Source of the DNA: Nonomuraea wenchangensis
Lineage (GTDB): Bacteria > Actinomycetota > Actinomycetes > Streptosporangiales > Streptosporangiaceae
Direction: 5' to 3'
Length of the DNA: 64,000 nt
NCBI RefSeq assembly: GCF_900111685.1
Contig: NZ_FOHX01000003.1
Span: 564,960 to 628,959, forward strand
In this document: piece by piece, positions 52,192 to 60,038 of the stretch
How positions within the stretch are numbered: the first letter of the stretch is position 1
How the letters are laid out: every line of letters starts with the position of its first letter
Made by a program: the position numbers and the translations under genes
The notes under the pieces: generated by a model
The model's database searches: none
What the model saw: the letters and a program-made list of their open reading frames with translations, nothing else
What the model was told of the DNA's origin: nothing

Positions 52192-52416
52192 ATGCGTGCC
52201 GACCTTCCTTTGTCGCGCCTCCGCGCGCCGATCACGACCCTGACCACCGTCCTCGTCACCTCGACGGGGCGCTTCCGGTTGTCCGAGGCCGCGCGCATCC
52301 AGCCGGAGCTCCTCACGAAGATCCTCACCGCAGCCTCGGGATCCAGCCTTGGCTGCGCCACGTACCCGCATATTCGCCGTCTACTGCCCGCCGCCAACAT
52401 GGAGGTTTCCCAATGA
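52192..52416 (+). CDS. Possible small protein coupled to the sulfurtransferase
   Basis: A 74-residue frame (MRADLPLSRLRAPITTLTTV, RFRLSEAARIQPELLTKILT, ending MEVSQ). It starts 10 bases after AGGAG and its stop overlaps the sulfurtransferase start (ATGA). No family is recognisable. It may be a second regulatory or coupling peptide, or just leader RNA with a chance frame. Confidence 0.4.
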   Translation: MRADLPLSRLRAPITTLTTVLVTSTGRFRLSEAARIQPELLTKILTAASGSSLGCATYPHIRRLLPAANMEVSQ

Positions 52417-53252
52417 GCCGCTCCGCCGCACTGGTGGACGCCGACTGGGTCGAGGCCAACCTCGACACGCCCGGAGTCGTCATCGTCGAGGTCGACGAGG
52501 ACGTCAGCGCCTACGACAGCGGCCACATCCGTGGCGCTGTGAAGATCGACTGGCGGACGGACCTGCAGGACCCGGTCCGCCGCGACTTCGTGGACAAGAC
52601 CGGTTTCGAGGCCCTGCTGTCCGACCGAGGCATCTCCAACGACGACACCGTGGTGCTGTACGGCGGCAACAACAACTGGTTCGCCGCCTACGCCTACTGG
52701 TACTTCAAGCTCTACGGCCACGACAACGTCAAGCTGCTCGACGGCGGGCGCAAGAAGTGGGAGCTCGACTCGCGCGAGCTGGTCAAGGACGTCACCGAGC
52801 GGGCCAAGACCCAATATGTCGCCCAGGAGCAGGACGCCTCCATCCGCGCCTTCCGCGACGAGGTGGTCGACGCCATCGGCAAGCTCAACCTGGTCGACGT
52901 GCGCTCGCCCGACGAGTTCACCGGCAAGCTGCTGGCCCCGGCCCACGTTCCGCAGGAGGCGGCGCAGCGCGGCGGCCACGTGCCGACCGCCCGCAACATC
53001 CCGTGGTCCAAGGCGGCCAACGACGACGGCACCTTCAAGTCCGACGACGCGCTGCGCACCCTCTACCAGGACGCGGGCGTCGACTTCGGCAAGGACACCA
53101 TCGCCTACTGCCGCATCGGCGAGCGGTCGGCGCACACCTGGTTCGTGCTGCACGAGATCCTCGGGCAGGCGAACGTGAAGAACTACGACGGTTCGTGGAC
53201 CGAGTACGGCTCGCTCGTGGGCGTGCCGATCGAGCTGGGGGAGGCCCGCTGA
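52413..53252 (+). CDS. sseA: Thiosulfate sulfurtransferase (rhodanese)
   Basis: A 279-residue two-domain rhodanese that transfers sulfane sulfur from thiosulfate or mercaptopyruvate to thiol acceptors. The inactive N-terminal domain has DSGHIRGAVKIDWRTDLQDP. The C-terminal domain has VDVRSPDEFTGK, GHVPTARNIPWS and the active-site loop AYCRIGERSAHTWFVL, with the catalytic Cys in CRIGERS. The ATG at 52,413 is preceded by GGAGG. It is coupled to DUF1416 downstream (TGATG) and preceded by a cysteine leader peptide. Confidence 0.94.
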   Translation: MSRSAALVDADWVEANLDTPGVVIVEVDEDVSAYDSGHIRGAVKIDWRTDLQDPVRRDFVDKTGFEALLSDRGISNDDTVVLYGGNNNWFAAYAYWYFKLYGHDNVKLLDGGRKKWELDSRELVKDVTERAKTQYVAQEQDASIRAFRDEVVDAIGKLNLVDVRSPDEFTGKLLAPAHVPQEAAQRGGHVPTARNIPWSKAANDDGTFKSDDALRTLYQDAGVDFGKDTIAYCRIGERSAHTWFVLHEILGQANVKNYDGSWTEYGSLVGVPIELGEAR

Positions 53253-53551
53253 TGACCGCACAGGGTTGCGGAGCGCCGGAGCAGACCGTGGCGCTGCCCG
53301 CAGGCATCGATCTGTCCAACCAGGCCGTGATCCAGGGCGTGGTGACCGGCACGGGCACCGCCTACGCCCGCCTGCTCGACCGCACCGGTGAGTTCACCGG
53401 CGAGGTCGTGGTGTCCGAGGACGGCGTCTTCCGCTTCTTCGCCGCCCCCGGCGACTGGACCGTCCGCATCATCGCGGGCGGCGGCGTCACCAGGGACGTG
53501 CAGGTGGAGGCCAGGCTGGGCGAGGTCGCCCAGCTCGCGGTCGCCGTCTGA
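53252..53551 (+). CDS. DUF1416 protein
   Basis: A 99-residue protein that follows the rhodanese gene in most actinomycetes: MTAQGCGAPEQTVALPAGID with an N-terminal Cys, then VIQGVVTGTGTAYARLLDRT, GEFTGEVVVSEDGVFRFFAA and PGDWTVRIIAGGG, a small all-beta carboxypeptidase-regulatory-like fold. The N-terminal Cys might take sulfur from the rhodanese, but this is inference. Last gene of the operon, followed by a strong terminator. Confidence 0.93.
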   Translation: MTAQGCGAPEQTVALPAGIDLSNQAVIQGVVTGTGTAYARLLDRTGEFTGEVVVSEDGVFRFFAAPGDWTVRIIAGGGVTRDVQVEARLGEVAQLAVAV

Positions 53552-53561
53552 GCCTGACCGT

Positions 53562-53598
53562 GGAAGGGCCCGCGCCGGTCTCCGGCGCGGGCCTTTCC
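53562..53598 (+). terminator. Terminator of the sulfurtransferase operon
   Basis: Seventeen-base arms (53,562-53,578 and 53,582-53,598), built around GGGCCCGCGCCGG and CCGGCGCGGGCC with one G-T wobble and a 3-base loop. It also lies just past the end of the convergent XRE-cupin gene, so it may serve both. Confidence 0.8.
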
Positions 53599-53603
53599 GT
53601 GTC

Positions 53604-54152
53604 TCAGGGCTTGACCGGGTAGCGCATGAGCAGCGTGGCCCTGACGAGGTCGGGGCCGTGCGCGCGGTAGCCGTGGAGCACGTCGGAGCGCCAGGAGATG
53701 TGGTCGCCGGGGCCGGCGGTCAGCGGCTCCTTGACGGGCCCGGCGCTGAGCGTGCCGGTGAAGACCGTGACGTGCTCGGTGACGCCTTCGTGGTGGGCGG
53801 GGCTGGTCTGGGTGAGGCCGGGCGGGACGCGCACCCGGTAGAGCTCGTAGATGACGCGGTCGTCCTCGAAGACCTCCAGCAGCTCGGCCTCCATGGCCGT
53901 GCCGCGCATGATCTGCGGCTCGGGCGGCGGGTCGAGTACGGCCCCGATCGGCACGCCGAGCTGGGCGGTGATGGCCCAGAGCGTCGCGAGCGCCGGGCTG
54001 TGGACGCCGTTCTCGACGCCCGAGAGCGCGTCCCTGCCGATGCCGGCCCGGTCGGCGAGCTCGGCGAGTGAGACGCCGCGCTCCTGACGCAGCCGCCGCA
54101 GTCGATCTCCCACCGCGCGAGGATCGGTGTCGAACGCGGGGAGCGGTTCCAT
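53604..54152 (-). CDS. XRE-cupin transcriptional regulator
   Basis: A 182-residue regulator with an N-terminal Cro/C1 helix-turn-helix (RLRRLRQERGVSLAELADRA, GIGRDALSGVENGVHSPALA; residues 15-60) and a C-terminal cupin sensor (HEGVTEHVTVFTGTLSAG, HISWRSDVLHGYRAHG; about 110-180). ATG 54,152 begins MEPLPAFDTDPRAVGDR. Such proteins usually repress small metabolic operons and sense a small ligand; no target is evident. Confidence 0.88.
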   Translation of the reverse strand: MEPLPAFDTDPRAVGDRLRRLRQERGVSLAELADRAGIGRDALSGVENGVHSPALATLWAITAQLGVPIGAVLDPPPEPQIMRGTAMEAELLEVFEDDRVIYELYRVRVPPGLTQTSPAHHEGVTEHVTVFTGTLSAGPVKEPLTAGPGDHISWRSDVLHGYRAHGPDLVRATLLMRYPVKP

Positions 54153-54281
54153 AGGCTCATAGTGGGCCCGCCGCGCCGGGGTTCGTACGGGGGAGCACCG
54201 ACTTGTCACCTCGGCCGCAGGCCGGGCACGTTTCCTAGGTTGCTGCTGCGACACCAGGGACAGGCCGCTACGATTCCACAG

Positions 54282-55574
54282 ATGTCCGGTTCGACAGGCG
54301 TGATGACACCACCCGCGTCCGGGCCGGCACCGGCTCAGCGGATGCCCTCGCCGTACTCGCTGCCCCTGCACGCGCTGCGGCTCGCGGGGAAATGCGCGCT
54401 GCCCCTGATCCTCTGGTTCGCCGCCGGCGAGGCGGCCCGCTACGCGCTCCTCTACGGGGCCACCGAGGTCGCCTACGGCGAATGGCGCCAGGTCCGCCTG
54501 GTGCTGGTCATGACGCTGCTCACGTTCATCGTGCTGAGCGCGATGATCGTCACGACCGGGATGCTGCACGCGCTGCGCGGCGCGCTCTGGGAGATGCGCG
54601 CGAGGGCCGGGGAGGGTGTGGCGGCCGAGCCGTTCTTCCGCGCCCTCGACCGGGTCGCGCCGGCCTTCGCCGTCCTCTACCTCGCCTGGGGCTTCCAGCG
54701 CGAGGACGCCAGGGACGTCTACCAGATGGACATGTTCCATCACCTCGACGAGCAGATGACGGCCTCGTTCTTCGGCGAGAGCAGCGACGTCGGCCGCGGC
54801 CTGATCGACCTCGACTGGCGGGTCTCGCTCGGCGCGATGGTCGTCACCTTCGCGCTGAAGTCGCTCTTCGCCAAGGCCGTGGAGAGGGGCAGGAGCGGCT
54901 TCTACGGGTTCCTGGGCGCCTTGTCCGAGTTCGCGTTCGTCTTCTACGGGCTGAACGCCACCGTGGCCTTCGCCGACGCCCGCTCCGAGTGGGTGGAGCA
55001 CCGCAGCGTCGTCGCGGGCACCGAGGAGGTCGTGACCGCGGCGAAGGAGAACGTCCCGGTGTGGGACGCGATCACCGGCGAGTACTGGCCGCTGTTCATC
55101 GACGCCGTCGCCGTGCCGCTGGCCTGGCTCACCGTGGCGATGCTGGTCTTCGGCGCCTACTCCGACGAGACCCGCGTCCTGGTCAAGGGGACCCGGCTGG
55201 AGAAGGGCGTGGAGCGGCTGGAGAGCAGCCACGACCTCACCCAGAAGTCGTTCGACCGGCTCACCGGCGGCTTCAGGGACCGCTGGCTGCCGCTCGCGAA
55301 CTCGCTGCGCCTGGTGTTCAGGAGCGGCTTCCCGCTGTTCGGCATGATGTGCCTGTGCTACGTGGCCCTCTCGGTGGGCGGCGACTACGCGGTGCGCGCC
55401 GTGGTGGGGCTCCTCGGCTCCCGCGAGGAATGGGTGTGGGCCTACCAGGACGTGCCGCTGGTCTTCCTGCGCGAGATGGTCGTGACCGTGCTGACCATGG
55501 CGCTGCTGGCGGCGACGTACGATCTGGCCGCCACCAGGGCGCGGCTGCGCGGCGAGCCGCTCAACGACGTCTGA
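54282..55574 (+). CDS. Multi-pass membrane protein, 430 aa
   Basis: A 430-residue protein with about seven to eight hydrophobic segments, e.g. ALRLAGKCALPLILWFAAGE, VRLVLVMTLLTFIVLSAMIV and FVFYGLNATVAFADARSEWV. A soluble stretch around residues 290-345 is charged (KGTRLEKGVERLESSHDLTQ). No transporter or enzyme signature is visible. The gene ends 14 bases into the end of the convergent operon. The family is unknown to me; the ATG at 54,282 (MSGSTGVMTPPASGPAPA) is the first reasonable start. Confidence 0.75.
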   Translation: MSGSTGVMTPPASGPAPAQRMPSPYSLPLHALRLAGKCALPLILWFAAGEAARYALLYGATEVAYGEWRQVRLVLVMTLLTFIVLSAMIVTTGMLHALRGALWEMRARAGEGVAAEPFFRALDRVAPAFAVLYLAWGFQREDARDVYQMDMFHHLDEQMTASFFGESSDVGRGLIDLDWRVSLGAMVVTFALKSLFAKAVERGRSGFYGFLGALSEFAFVFYGLNATVAFADARSEWVEHRSVVAGTEEVVTAAKENVPVWDAITGEYWPLFIDAVAVPLAWLTVAMLVFGAYSDETRVLVKGTRLEKGVERLESSHDLTQKSFDRLTGGFRDRWLPLANSLRLVFRSGFPLFGMMCLCYVALSVGGDYAVRAVVGLLGSREEWVWAYQDVPLVFLREMVVTVLTMALLAATYDLAATRARLRGEPLNDV

Positions 55575-56535
55575 ACCGCAGCACGTACACGTCCAGGCCC
55601 AGCGCCTCCATCTTCTCCCGGTCGAACAGGTCCTCCGTCGGGGTGTCCGAGCGGTAGTCGCTCGGCTCGAACGACAGCTCGACCTCCTGCGCCACGGCCG
55701 TGGGGACGATCGCCATGCCCTGGATCCGGTAGTCCTTGCCCACCTCCATCCGCTCCAGCGGGCGGTCGCCGACGACCTCGAACGGGACCGTCCACTCGCG
55801 GCCGGCCCGGTCGCGGAGCTTCATGTCGCCGGGGTCGCCGATCATGGTGGCGGAGGCCGGGTCCACGACCCTCCTCGCGATGTCGATCTTCAGCCAGGTC
55901 ACCTCGGGGCCGTGCTTGTTGCCCTCCGGAGGCTTCATCGGGGCGACGGCGACCCGCCACTCGGTGTTGTACACCTTGCCCGGCTGCCCGGCGGGGACGA
56001 CGGTCTCGATGTGGTTCAGGCCGCGGGTGATCTGCTGCTGGTAGAAGTCGTGGTGGTCGTAGAGGCTGACCGCGACCGTGAGCAGCGAGACCGCGACGGC
56101 GGCGACGGCGACGAGGAGGCGGCGGGGCTTTTTCGCCCCCGCGGGGGCCTGCCCTGTGGCCTGCCCGGCGCTCGCGGGCCGGGGCGGGAGTCCCTGGGGC
56201 GGCCACGGCCGGGCGGCCGGGGCTCCGGGGACGGCCGGGATGGGCTGCGTCGAGCTCCCCGGCTGCTGCCGGTTGCCGGCGGGCGGCCACACCTGCTGGT
56301 CCGGGTACGGGCCCCGCATCTGCGGCCTGGGCTGCCGGGTGTCGTACGGCTGCGGCCTGGCGTGGCGGCGGGGAGGTGCGCCGGGCCCCGGCCGGGCGTG
56401 CTGCCCGGTGTAGCCCTCGGGGGCCGGCGTCCAGCCCTGCGGCGGCGGCTGCTGTGGCTGCTGCGGCGGCTGCTGCGGCGGCTGCTGCGGTTGCCGCTGC
56501 TCCGGCGAGAACCAGTCACGCTCGTTCGTGCTCAT
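55561..56535 (-). CDS. Pro/Gln-rich single-pass exported protein, 324 aa
   Basis: A 324-residue type II membrane protein. The first ~135 residues are cytoplasmic and of low complexity, rich in Pro and Gln (repeated QPPQQPPQQP units and GWTPAPEGYTGQ). One transmembrane helix follows (LLVAVAAVAVSLLTVAVSLY, about residues 139-158). The outside domain of ~165 residues has TEWRVAVAPMKPPEGN, VVGDRPLERMEVGKDYRIQG and VPTAVAQEVELSFEPSDYRS. It is the third gene of a minus-strand operon, 7 bases after the second. Confidence 0.75.
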   Translation of the reverse strand: MSTNERDWFSPEQRQPQQPPQQPPQQPQQPPPQGWTPAPEGYTGQHARPGPGAPPRRHARPQPYDTRQPRPQMRGPYPDQQVWPPAGNRQQPGSSTQPIPAVPGAPAARPWPPQGLPPRPASAGQATGQAPAGAKKPRRLLVAVAAVAVSLLTVAVSLYDHHDFYQQQITRGLNHIETVVPAGQPGKVYNTEWRVAVAPMKPPEGNKHGPEVTWLKIDIARRVVDPASATMIGDPGDMKLRDRAGREWTVPFEVVGDRPLERMEVGKDYRIQGMAIVPTAVAQEVELSFEPSDYRSDTPTEDLFDREKMEALGLDVYVLRFRRR

Positions 56536-56542
56536 GTGCCGA

Positions 56543-57190
56543 TCACTTCTTGACGGTCGGGTAGACGTCCTGGGCCGAGGCCACGAGCTTGCGCGCGCTC
56601 TCGTCGTCCAGACCGAGATCGATCTCCACCTCCGGCCGGTACGGCTCCAGCACCACGCCCTGCTGCGGCAGGCTGAACCGTACGCTCGCGCCCGGCAGCG
56701 CCGACGCGGGCACCTCGAAGTAGAACCGCCCGCTCACCCAGATGTCCGGCTGCACGAACGTGTTGGACAGCGTGACGGACCTGTCCACCCGGTCGGTGGC
56801 CTCGAACCGCTTGCCGCCGGCGGTGACCAGGACGGGCGTCGCCAGATGGTACGGCTTGAGGCTCGACTTGGCGGAGGCCGCGACGACGAGGAAGACGTTG
56901 TCCGTGGCGATGGTCTTCGACGAGCCCTGGAGGGCCTTCGCGGCGGCGATCGAGTCGAGCCGGAGGGTGAACCTGCGGGCGTCCACGTCCTCGCCCTTGG
57001 AGCCGGTGTAGACGATCGGGTCGGCGACCTCGGCCGGCCTCAGCTTGAGTGTCTGCAGTCCCATCGCGCCCGCGATCAGGAGCACTCCGGCCGCCACGGC
57101 GAGCAGCCGCGCGCCGAGACCGGGCCGGCGGCCGGCCGGCGGCCCGCCGGGCTGAGGGAGGGCGGCGGCGCGGGGCTCGGTGGCGGTCAT
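56543..57190 (-). CDS. Single-pass exported protein, 215 aa
   Basis: A 215-residue protein with a short Pro-rich cytoplasmic tail, one transmembrane helix (LGARLLAVAAGVLLIAGAMG, about residues 25-45) and a beta-rich outer domain (ATDNVFLVVAASAKSSLKPY, GRFYFEVPASALPGASVRFS). The domain style (V.V.a...k, strand pairs) is similar to DUF4352-like exported domains. Its start overlaps the stop of the upstream gene (ATGA). It is the middle gene of the operon. Confidence 0.75.
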   Translation of the reverse strand: MTATEPRAAALPQPGGPPAGRRPGLGARLLAVAAGVLLIAGAMGLQTLKLRPAEVADPIVYTGSKGEDVDARRFTLRLDSIAAAKALQGSSKTIATDNVFLVVAASAKSSLKPYHLATPVLVTAGGKRFEATDRVDRSVTLSNTFVQPDIWVSGRFYFEVPASALPGASVRFSLPQQGVVLEPYRPEVEIDLGLDDESARKLVASAQDVYPTVKK

Positions 57191-57849
57191 GCGCCGGCCT
57201 CCTGCCTGACGGGCAGCGTCACCCGCGCCTTGATCTCGGGGACGAACTTGTCGCCCACCTCCTCGGACACCATCTGCCACCGGGGCTCGGCGCTGAGGAA
57301 GTCGGTCCCCTCCTCGAAGGAGCCGACGTCGATGGTGATCTTGTCCGGTGGCCGCTCGCCCTCCTTGAGCCGGTAGCGGACGACGACCTGCGTCGGGACG
57401 TCCGGCTGGAGCTGCTGCGACTCGTCGCCCTTGATCAGCGCGAAGGTGAACGGCCCCGACTCCTTGGGGAAGGCGGGGCTGATCTTCAGGAGCGAGCCCG
57501 CGAAGCTGGTCAGCGCGAACGCCCGCTCCGGCTGCTCGGGCGGCATCCCGACCCGGGCGGTCTCGTCGGTCTTGTTGGTGACGTCGAAGACGAGCTCGAC
57601 GAAGCGCTTGTCGGCGTCGAAGGAGAGCTCGCCCTTCTCCACCTTCACCCGTGACTCGACGAACTTGGTGGAGTACATGCCCTGGTCCAGCACCGCGCCC
57701 TGGCCGAGCGGCTCAGGCGCGTCGGGAGCCTCGTCGAGCCCGCCCAGCAGAGCGGTGACGCCGAGGGCGGTGAGCGCCACCAGGGCGATGGCGGGTACCA
57801 CCACCGGGCGTCTCGGCCTCTGCTCGCTGCCGCCGGAGGGTTCCGTCAT
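57187..57849 (-). CDS. Single-pass exported protein, 220 aa
   Basis: A 220-residue protein: a short basic N-terminus, one transmembrane helix (VVVPAIALVALTALGVTALL, about residues 16-35) and an outer beta domain (SRVKVEKGELSFDADKRFVE, LVFDVTNKTDETARV). The latter strand order resembles DUF4352-type immunoglobulin-like folds. First gene of a three-gene operon of similar exported proteins, divergent from the HerA-linked pair 169 bp away. Confidence 0.78.
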   Translation of the reverse strand: MTEPSGGSEQRPRRPVVVPAIALVALTALGVTALLGGLDEAPDAPEPLGQGAVLDQGMYSTKFVESRVKVEKGELSFDADKRFVELVFDVTNKTDETARVGMPPEQPERAFALTSFAGSLLKISPAFPKESGPFTFALIKGDESQQLQPDVPTQVVVRYRLKEGERPPDKITIDVGSFEEGTDFLSAEPRWQMVSEEVGDKFVPEIKARVTLPVRQEAGA

Positions 57850-58017
57850 GGCTATGGATGGTAATAGGTATCGCTTGTACCATCTGCCGCATTGCTCCCA
57901 ACGCTTCGGCCGAATTGCCGAGAAACTCTGCCGTTCCGGGGGTTGAAGCTCTTACGCTGTCACGAGGCGGGAAAGGGCGACCCGACATTGGGAGAACGAT
58001 CGCGGCCGGAGGGTCAC

Positions 58018-59958
58018 GTGGCAGACGTGCATCCCGAGCATGCCCAGCTTCAGGCTGACCGCATCTACCTGGGCTGGCAATACCTCCTGCTGCACCCCGA
58101 TCCCGGCCCGCCGCCCAAACGGCCCTCGCCGGGCGAGGAGCCCGCGGCCGGGCCCGATCCCGTCCTGGCCGAGTCGGACCGCCGCGAGCGGATGCAGGAC
58201 GACATGCTCAACCAGCCGGTCCGGCTGTTCCGCGGGTTCGCGCTCGTGCTGAGCGTGCTGCTCCTGATCGTCGCCGTCGCGGGCTACCTCGACTGGTCGT
58301 TCGCGATCGTCGGGCTGGTGGCGGCCGGCGGCGTGGCGGCCATCTGCACCTACGCCCTCATGCAGGGCGACAAGGCGGTCCGCTACCGAGCGCTGGAGCA
58401 GCAGGCGAGGGACCAGCGCCGGCGTCAGGAACGTGACAAGGAGCTGTTCAAGGCCCAGGAGGAGCACGCCAGGCGCTACCGCGAGTGGCAGGAGTCCAAG
58501 GACCGCCACGACCGCCAGCTCAGCTGGTACGCCGTCGCCGTCCCCGACGAGATCGACCGCATCGACGTGGCGGGCGGCACCCTGCCCGGCTGGTCCGCGC
58601 TGATCACGCTGCTCGGCGCGACCCGCCTCTACAGCGGCGGCCACCTCACCGTGCTCGACCTCTCCGAGGGCGCCATCGCCAAGGACCTCATCGAGCTGGC
58701 CCGCAAGGGCGGCGACGACCCGCTCGTGTGGGTGCTGCCGGTGGACCTGCCCAAGCTCGACCTCGGCGCCACGCTCAAGCCTGAGGCGTTCGCGGACGTC
58801 CTCGCGCACGTGGTCAGCGTCAGCGAGGAGCACCGCACCACCCGCGACCTCAGCTTCGACAACGCCATCCTGGAACGGGTGCTGGAGGTCCTGGGCGAGA
58901 ACGCCACCATCAGCCAGGTCACGGCCGCCCTGCGGGCGCTCGCGCAGGTCGGTGACCCGCGCGACGACCTGCGCTTCGGGCTGCTCACCGCCACCCAGCT
59001 CGAACGCATCGGCACCCTCTTCGGGCGCGGCGTCAGCGACCGCGTGGTGATCGAGCGGGCCTGGGCACTCGAGTCGCAGCTCCGCAAGCTGGAGACGCTC
59101 GGCACCGAGGCCGTACGCCTGCCGCCGGCCCGGCTGCGGGTGGTGAGCATGGACCGGCAGGCCGGGGTGTTCGGCAACCGGGTGCTCGGCACGTACGTCG
59201 CCACCGCGCTCACCCACATCCTGCGCCAGTCGCCCGCCTCCGACCGGCCCTGGTACCACACGATCATCGTGGCCGGCGCGGACAAGCTCAGGGGCGACGT
59301 GCTCGATCGGCTCATGGACGCCTGCGAGACCTCGCGCACCGGGCTCGTCCTGACCTACCGCTCGCTCACCCCCACCGTGCGCGAACGACTCGGCAGAGGG
59401 CATGCGGCGGTGGCGTTCATGCGGCTCGGCAACGCCGAGGACGCCCGCGTCGCGAGCGAGCACGTCGGCACCGAGCACCGCCTGGAGCTGGCCCAGCTCA
59501 CCGAGACGATCAGCGCGTCGCTGCCGGGGCTCAACGGCGGCTACACCTCCACGGTCTCCCAGGTGGACGACGAGCGGGAGCTGCGCGAGGAGAGCGAGGC
59601 CGACCTCGCCGAGGACATCACCGAGTCCACCGAGTGGGGCCGCACCGCCGACAAGATCTCCGAGAAGGAGCGCGTGCTCCAGCGCTCGCGCGAGTTCCTG
59701 GTCGAGCCGCACGAGCTCCAGCAGCTCCCCACGACCTCCGTCATCGTCACCGACGCCACGGCCACCGGCCGGCGGGTCCGCCTCGCCGACGCCAACCCCG
59801 CCATCCTCACCTTCCCCAAGACCACACTCGGCCAGCTGGAGGACGTGCGCGAGTCCGCGCCGGCGCTCGACCCCCAGGGCGCCGACGGGGAGGAGAAGCC
59901 GCCGCCCAACCTCGGACCGCCCCCGCCACGGCTCGACTGGCGAAAGGGCCGGGCATGA
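58018..59958 (+). CDS. Membrane-anchored partner of a HerA-type ATPase, 646 aa
   Basis: A 646-residue protein, GTG start at 58,018. Two transmembrane helices lie at about residues 77-115 (FALVLSVLLLIVAVAGYLDW, FAIVGLVAAGGVAAICTYAL), then a charged coiled-coil (RYRALEQQARDQRRRQERDK). The C-terminal ~250 residues resemble the C-terminal half of TraD/VirD4-like ATPases (IIVAGADKLRGDVLDRLMDA, AVAFMRLGNAEDARVASEHV, LVEPHELQQLPTTSVIV). No GxxxxGK[ST] P-loop is present, so it is probably not an ATPase alone. It is followed by the HerA-type gene. Confidence 0.78.
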   Translation: MADVHPEHAQLQADRIYLGWQYLLLHPDPGPPPKRPSPGEEPAAGPDPVLAESDRRERMQDDMLNQPVRLFRGFALVLSVLLLIVAVAGYLDWSFAIVGLVAAGGVAAICTYALMQGDKAVRYRALEQQARDQRRRQERDKELFKAQEEHARRYREWQESKDRHDRQLSWYAVAVPDEIDRIDVAGGTLPGWSALITLLGATRLYSGGHLTVLDLSEGAIAKDLIELARKGGDDPLVWVLPVDLPKLDLGATLKPEAFADVLAHVVSVSEEHRTTRDLSFDNAILERVLEVLGENATISQVTAALRALAQVGDPRDDLRFGLLTATQLERIGTLFGRGVSDRVVIERAWALESQLRKLETLGTEAVRLPPARLRVVSMDRQAGVFGNRVLGTYVATALTHILRQSPASDRPWYHTIIVAGADKLRGDVLDRLMDACETSRTGLVLTYRSLTPTVRERLGRGHAAVAFMRLGNAEDARVASEHVGTEHRLELAQLTETISASLPGLNGGYTSTVSQVDDERELREESEADLAEDITESTEWGRTADKISEKERVLQRSREFLVEPHELQQLPTTSVIVTDATATGRRVRLADANPAILTFPKTTLGQLEDVRESAPALDPQGADGEEKPPPNLGPPPPRLDWRKGRA

Positions 59959-60038
59959 CCGGGTAATGACATGGTCAATGTCAAGGTGACGAGCTGGCGG
60001 TTGCTGGAATTTGGCCGAGAACCGTCTCTGGGGGATTG

